Below are positions 62,017 through 64,000 of a stretch of DNA of 64,000 bases, piece by piece. The first letter of the stretch is position 1. The number at the start of each line of letters is the position of its first letter. The position numbers and the translations under genes were made by a program. Source of the DNA: Streptacidiphilus sp041262165 (GTDB lineage Bacteria; Actinomycetota; Actinomycetes; Streptomycetales; Streptomycetaceae); NCBI RefSeq assembly GCF_041262165.1, contig NZ_JBGCBY010000032.1:35185-99184 (forward strand), read 5' to 3'. The notes under the pieces were generated by a model, which was not told the origin of the DNA, ran no database searches, and saw nothing but the letters and a program-made list of their open reading frames with translations.

Positions 62017-62344
62017 ACGTGACTAGAAGGTTCCTCGACCGGCTCGGCCGCCGGGCCCCGCCGAGTGGCGGAAGGTGGGAGAGGGACGACGCGGCGACCT
62101 GCTCCGACAGGGCTTGCCCTCAGCGCCCGCGGGCTTGCTCGTAGGCGGTCACTCCAGGCCCCCCAGGGGCGGCAACCGTTCGCGGCATCACTATCCATCC
62201 TCGGCCACAGCAGGATCTGCCGCCACCGAACCGGCCTGGCCCGTGACGTCGTCGGCTCTGCGGACTCGGTTCAACTCGGGGCCGCCCGCGCGCGCCCAGT
62301 TCTCGAACGTCGCGGCGACCCGGGCGGGGTTGAGCAGGGCAGGT

Positions 62345-62462
62345 TGACCCCTTCCGTCAGGTACCGGTCGATGTCCAGGCTGGTGACCGTGCCCTTGGTG
62401 CCGACGAGCTCGGCGAGCAGGGCGCCGAAGTAGCCGGAGCCGGTCCCGAACTCGACTTGACC
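62345..62462 (-). pseudogene. Isoaspartyl methyltransferase-type fragment
   Basis: The minus strand reads 'KFGTGSGYFGALLAELVGTK' and 'GTVTSLDIDRYLTEG', the SAM-binding motif I and following acidic strand of protein-L-isoaspartate methyltransferase-like enzymes. Only about 40 codons remain, running into the start region of the next gene on the opposite strand. Confidence 0.7.
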
Positions 62463-62498
62463 TTGTAGCCTTGAACCGAGAGGTCAAGGAGGTGCGGT

Positions 62499-63302
62499 AT
62501 GGCCACGCCTACTGTCTCCGCACAGGACATTCCCCGGACTTCCGCAGCTCGGGCGCGCATGGTCAACGAGGCGGAGATACGAGCCTCGCTCGCGATGCTG
62601 GGCTCGTTGGACACCGAGGCGTGGTCGAGGCCGACCGCGTGCACCGGCTGGACCGTCCGGGACATGGCCGCCCACGAGGTCGGCCAGTTCGAGGAGCTGC
62701 CCAAGCCCTGGCTCATGATCACGCGAATTCGACGCGCCCGGCGTACGCATCCTGAGTTGGGCGCGCTCGACGGCCACAACGCGAGTCAGGTCGAAGATCG
62801 CGGAGAAGCGCCAGGAGAGCGGCTGGTCGAGGAATTCGCTCGGATCGCCCCGAGGGGAGCACGCTCATTGGCTCGTATGCCGGCTCCGGTACGCCGGCGG
62901 ATACGCACGAGCATGATCTTCCCGGAGGCGAAGTCGCTGCCCGAGGACTCCATGGAGTACATGAACAGTGTTCTCCTCGCCCGCGACACCTGGATGCACC
63001 GCATCGACATCAGTGACGCCACCGGTACCGAGCTGGCCCTGGACGCGCACGACCGCGAGATCATGAACCAGGTGCTGCTGGATCTGGCGCTCGGCTGGAC
63101 CGGCCCGTCCTGTCTGCTGGAGCTTTCGGGCCCGGCCGGTGGCCGATACCGGCTCGGCAGCGGTCCACCGGTGCTCACGCTGCGGGCCGATGCCGTCGTC
63201 TTCGCCCGGCACCTCTCGGGTCGGCCGCCGCTGGGTGAGCTGACGTTCGAGGGCGAGGAGGAGGCCGCGGCGGCTCTCACAGCGGCCCGGGTCCTGTTCT
63301 GA
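62499..63302 (+). CDS. Maleylpyruvate isomerase family, mycothiol-dependent type
   Basis: A 267-residue DinB/YfiT-superfamily protein. It has the opening 'WSRPTACTGWTVRDMAAHEV' with the metal-binding His, a second His region 'TWMHRIDISDATG', and a C-terminal SCP-like domain ('VFARHLSGRPPL'). In actinomycetes this family includes mycothiol-dependent maleylpyruvate isomerase and thiol transferases that detoxify electrophiles. The metal-binding histidines are present, so an active protein is likely. The substrate is unknown. Confidence 0.88.
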   Translation: MATPTVSAQDIPRTSAARARMVNEAEIRASLAMLGSLDTEAWSRPTACTGWTVRDMAAHEVGQFEELPKPWLMITRIRRARRTHPELGALDGHNASQVEDRGEAPGERLVEEFARIAPRGARSLARMPAPVRRRIRTSMIFPEAKSLPEDSMEYMNSVLLARDTWMHRIDISDATGTELALDAHDREIMNQVLLDLALGWTGPSCLLELSGPAGGRYRLGSGPPVLTLRADAVVFARHLSGRPPLGELTFEGEEEAAAALTAARVLF

Positions 63303-63737
63303 CCCTCGCGGTTTCGGCCTGTACTGACGCGAAAACATCGCCTCCGCGCTAAACCCCGACGAACCGTCACAAACACTTAAACGTCAAGGTTGCGGACCCG
63401 GTCGGCGGTGCCGCGCTGCAGCTGGTGAAAGTGGACGGTGTGGTCCTCGGTCGCGGTATACAGCGCGACTGGAATTCTGGGTTGACCACTGCCCGCGCGC
63501 GACCTTCCACGCCGCGGGATCAGTGACCCGTATGGGTCAGTACGGGTCGCGGGTGCACGGCAAGCGGGATGTGCTGTCGGAGTGCAGAACCCGCACCCCA
63601 GCACGGAGGTCGGGGCGCCTCAGGCCACGATCGATCCGGAAACGGATAAGGGGATTCCCAGCGGGGCGATCCTGGGCTCGCTCGCTCGGGACGAGATCCA
63701 CCTAAGCGTTCTGACCACAAGTTACCGGAGAGTAAAA
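63303..63737. other. Intergenic region with Ku fragment
   Basis: 435 bp with no intact gene; it contains the Ku-like fragment listed next and the promoter and GGAG ribosome-binding site (63726-63729) for the lectin gene. Confidence 0.5.
63377..63477 (-). pseudogene. Ku (NHEJ) N-terminal fragment
   Basis: The minus strand reads 'IPVALYTATEDHTVHFHQLQ' then 'GTADRVRN', matching the N-terminal strand-turn region of bacterial Ku, which usually runs V-P-V-K-L-Y-S/T-A-T-E followed by F-H-Q. About 33 codons remain; neither the first residues nor the core are present. Confidence 0.7.
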
Positions 63738-64000
63738 ATGACTTGGAATCAATTCCCGCTGTCGCCTGACGGCAGCGCGTCGCCGTCAAGCCGGATCGCC
63801 GCCGTCTCTCGGATCCCTGGAAGCATGGAGTTCTGGTGGATCGCCACGGACGGGTCAGTACAGGGTGCGTTCTGGTACGACGGGCAGCCGTGGGGGCGCT
63901 ATGAGCTTGCGCCCGCCGGAAGCGCGTCAACCAATGGCGGTATCGCCGCGGTGTCGCGCATTCCCACCAGCATGGAGCTCTGGTTCGTCGGGGCCAACGG
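63738..64000 (+). CDS. Beta-propeller lectin-like protein, 5' part
   Basis: From ATG 63738 with GGAG upstream; the gene runs off the window edge after 87 codons. Two repeats are visible about 50 residues apart: 'IAAVSRIPGSMEFWWIATDG' and 'IAAVSRIPTSMELWFVGANG', joined by 'GAFWYDGQPWGRYELAPAGS'. This repeat pattern is that of seven-bladed PLL-type fucose-binding propellers. No signal peptide is present in the visible start. The carbohydrate ligand is unknown. Confidence 0.8.
   Translation, partial: MTWNQFPLSPDGSASPSSRIAAVSRIPGSMEFWWIATDGSVQGAFWYDGQPWGRYELAPAGSASTNGGIAAVSRIPTSMELWFVGAN

Overview
The window is GC-rich DNA from an actinomycete, most likely Streptomyces or a close relative in the Streptomycetaceae. 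This is inferred from three SpoIIE-type phosphatases with ATPase tails, a partial conservon (nitrate/nitrite-sensing kinase plus DUF742), a mycothiol-dependent isomerase-type protein, a type III polyketide synthase and actinomycete plasmid-transfer genes. No rRNA, tRNA, CRISPR array or core housekeeping operon was seen. Many genes are truncated, frameshifted or fused, as is common in chromosome arms, linear plasmids and decaying integrative elements.

Layout. 1-11 kb holds small regulator-plus-enzyme units: a beta-lactamase-like tail, LysR, a PadR unit with a carotenoid oxygenase and a membrane protein sharing a duplicated operator, a ruined toxin-antitoxin pair abutting MarR, an SDR with an MmyB-like regulator, a broken IS481 transposase, and DsbA with two SnoaL-like proteins opposite HxlR. 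11-18 kb contains two nearly identical inverted fragments of an IS701-type element around a helix-turn-helix gene with a large operator, a PAS/GAF/SpoIIE phosphatase and a type III PKS; one fragment is fused in frame to half a PIN toxin, the other to scraps of two more mobile elements. 18-22 kb has small conserved proteins, a membrane-bound SpoIIE phosphatase and a secreted four-cysteine protein.

22-34 kb is the remnant of a conjugative element: a truncated FtsK/TraB-like translocase followed by 8-bp repeats resembling a clt locus, a small membrane protein, a TcpC-like protein, a GntR repressor with a palindromic operator, an AAC(3)-type acetyltransferase, a zinc-ribbon protein, a winged-helix protein with a nested palindrome in its gene, and a frameshifted type IV secretion-type ATPase. 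35.9-38.2 kb is an incomplete conservon. 39-42.5 kb is a replication/partition-like operon (winged-helix protein, triple-HTH protein, broken ParA) next to 10-bp tandem repeats.

45.2-59.3 kb is the most coherent unit. Two divergent gene sets flank a TetR gene with a perfect palindromic operator. One side has a Baeyer-Villiger-type monooxygenase, acyl-CoA synthetase, MFS transporter, aldehyde dehydrogenase, formylglycine-generating enzyme and NRAMP-like transporter. The other has TetR, a large arylsulfatase, an alpha/beta hydrolase and an SDR. Together these could desulfate an alcohol sulfate, oxidise it to a ketone, insert oxygen, cleave the ester and activate the acid with CoA. The sulfatase is split by one in-frame TAG.

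59.8-64 kb has a second partition-like gene with only the 3' end of a ParA, a zinc-ribbon protein, a paralogue of the small protein at 18.5 kb, fragments of an isoaspartyl-type methyltransferase and of Ku, an intact mycothiol-dependent isomerase-family protein, and the start of a beta-propeller lectin cut by the window edge.
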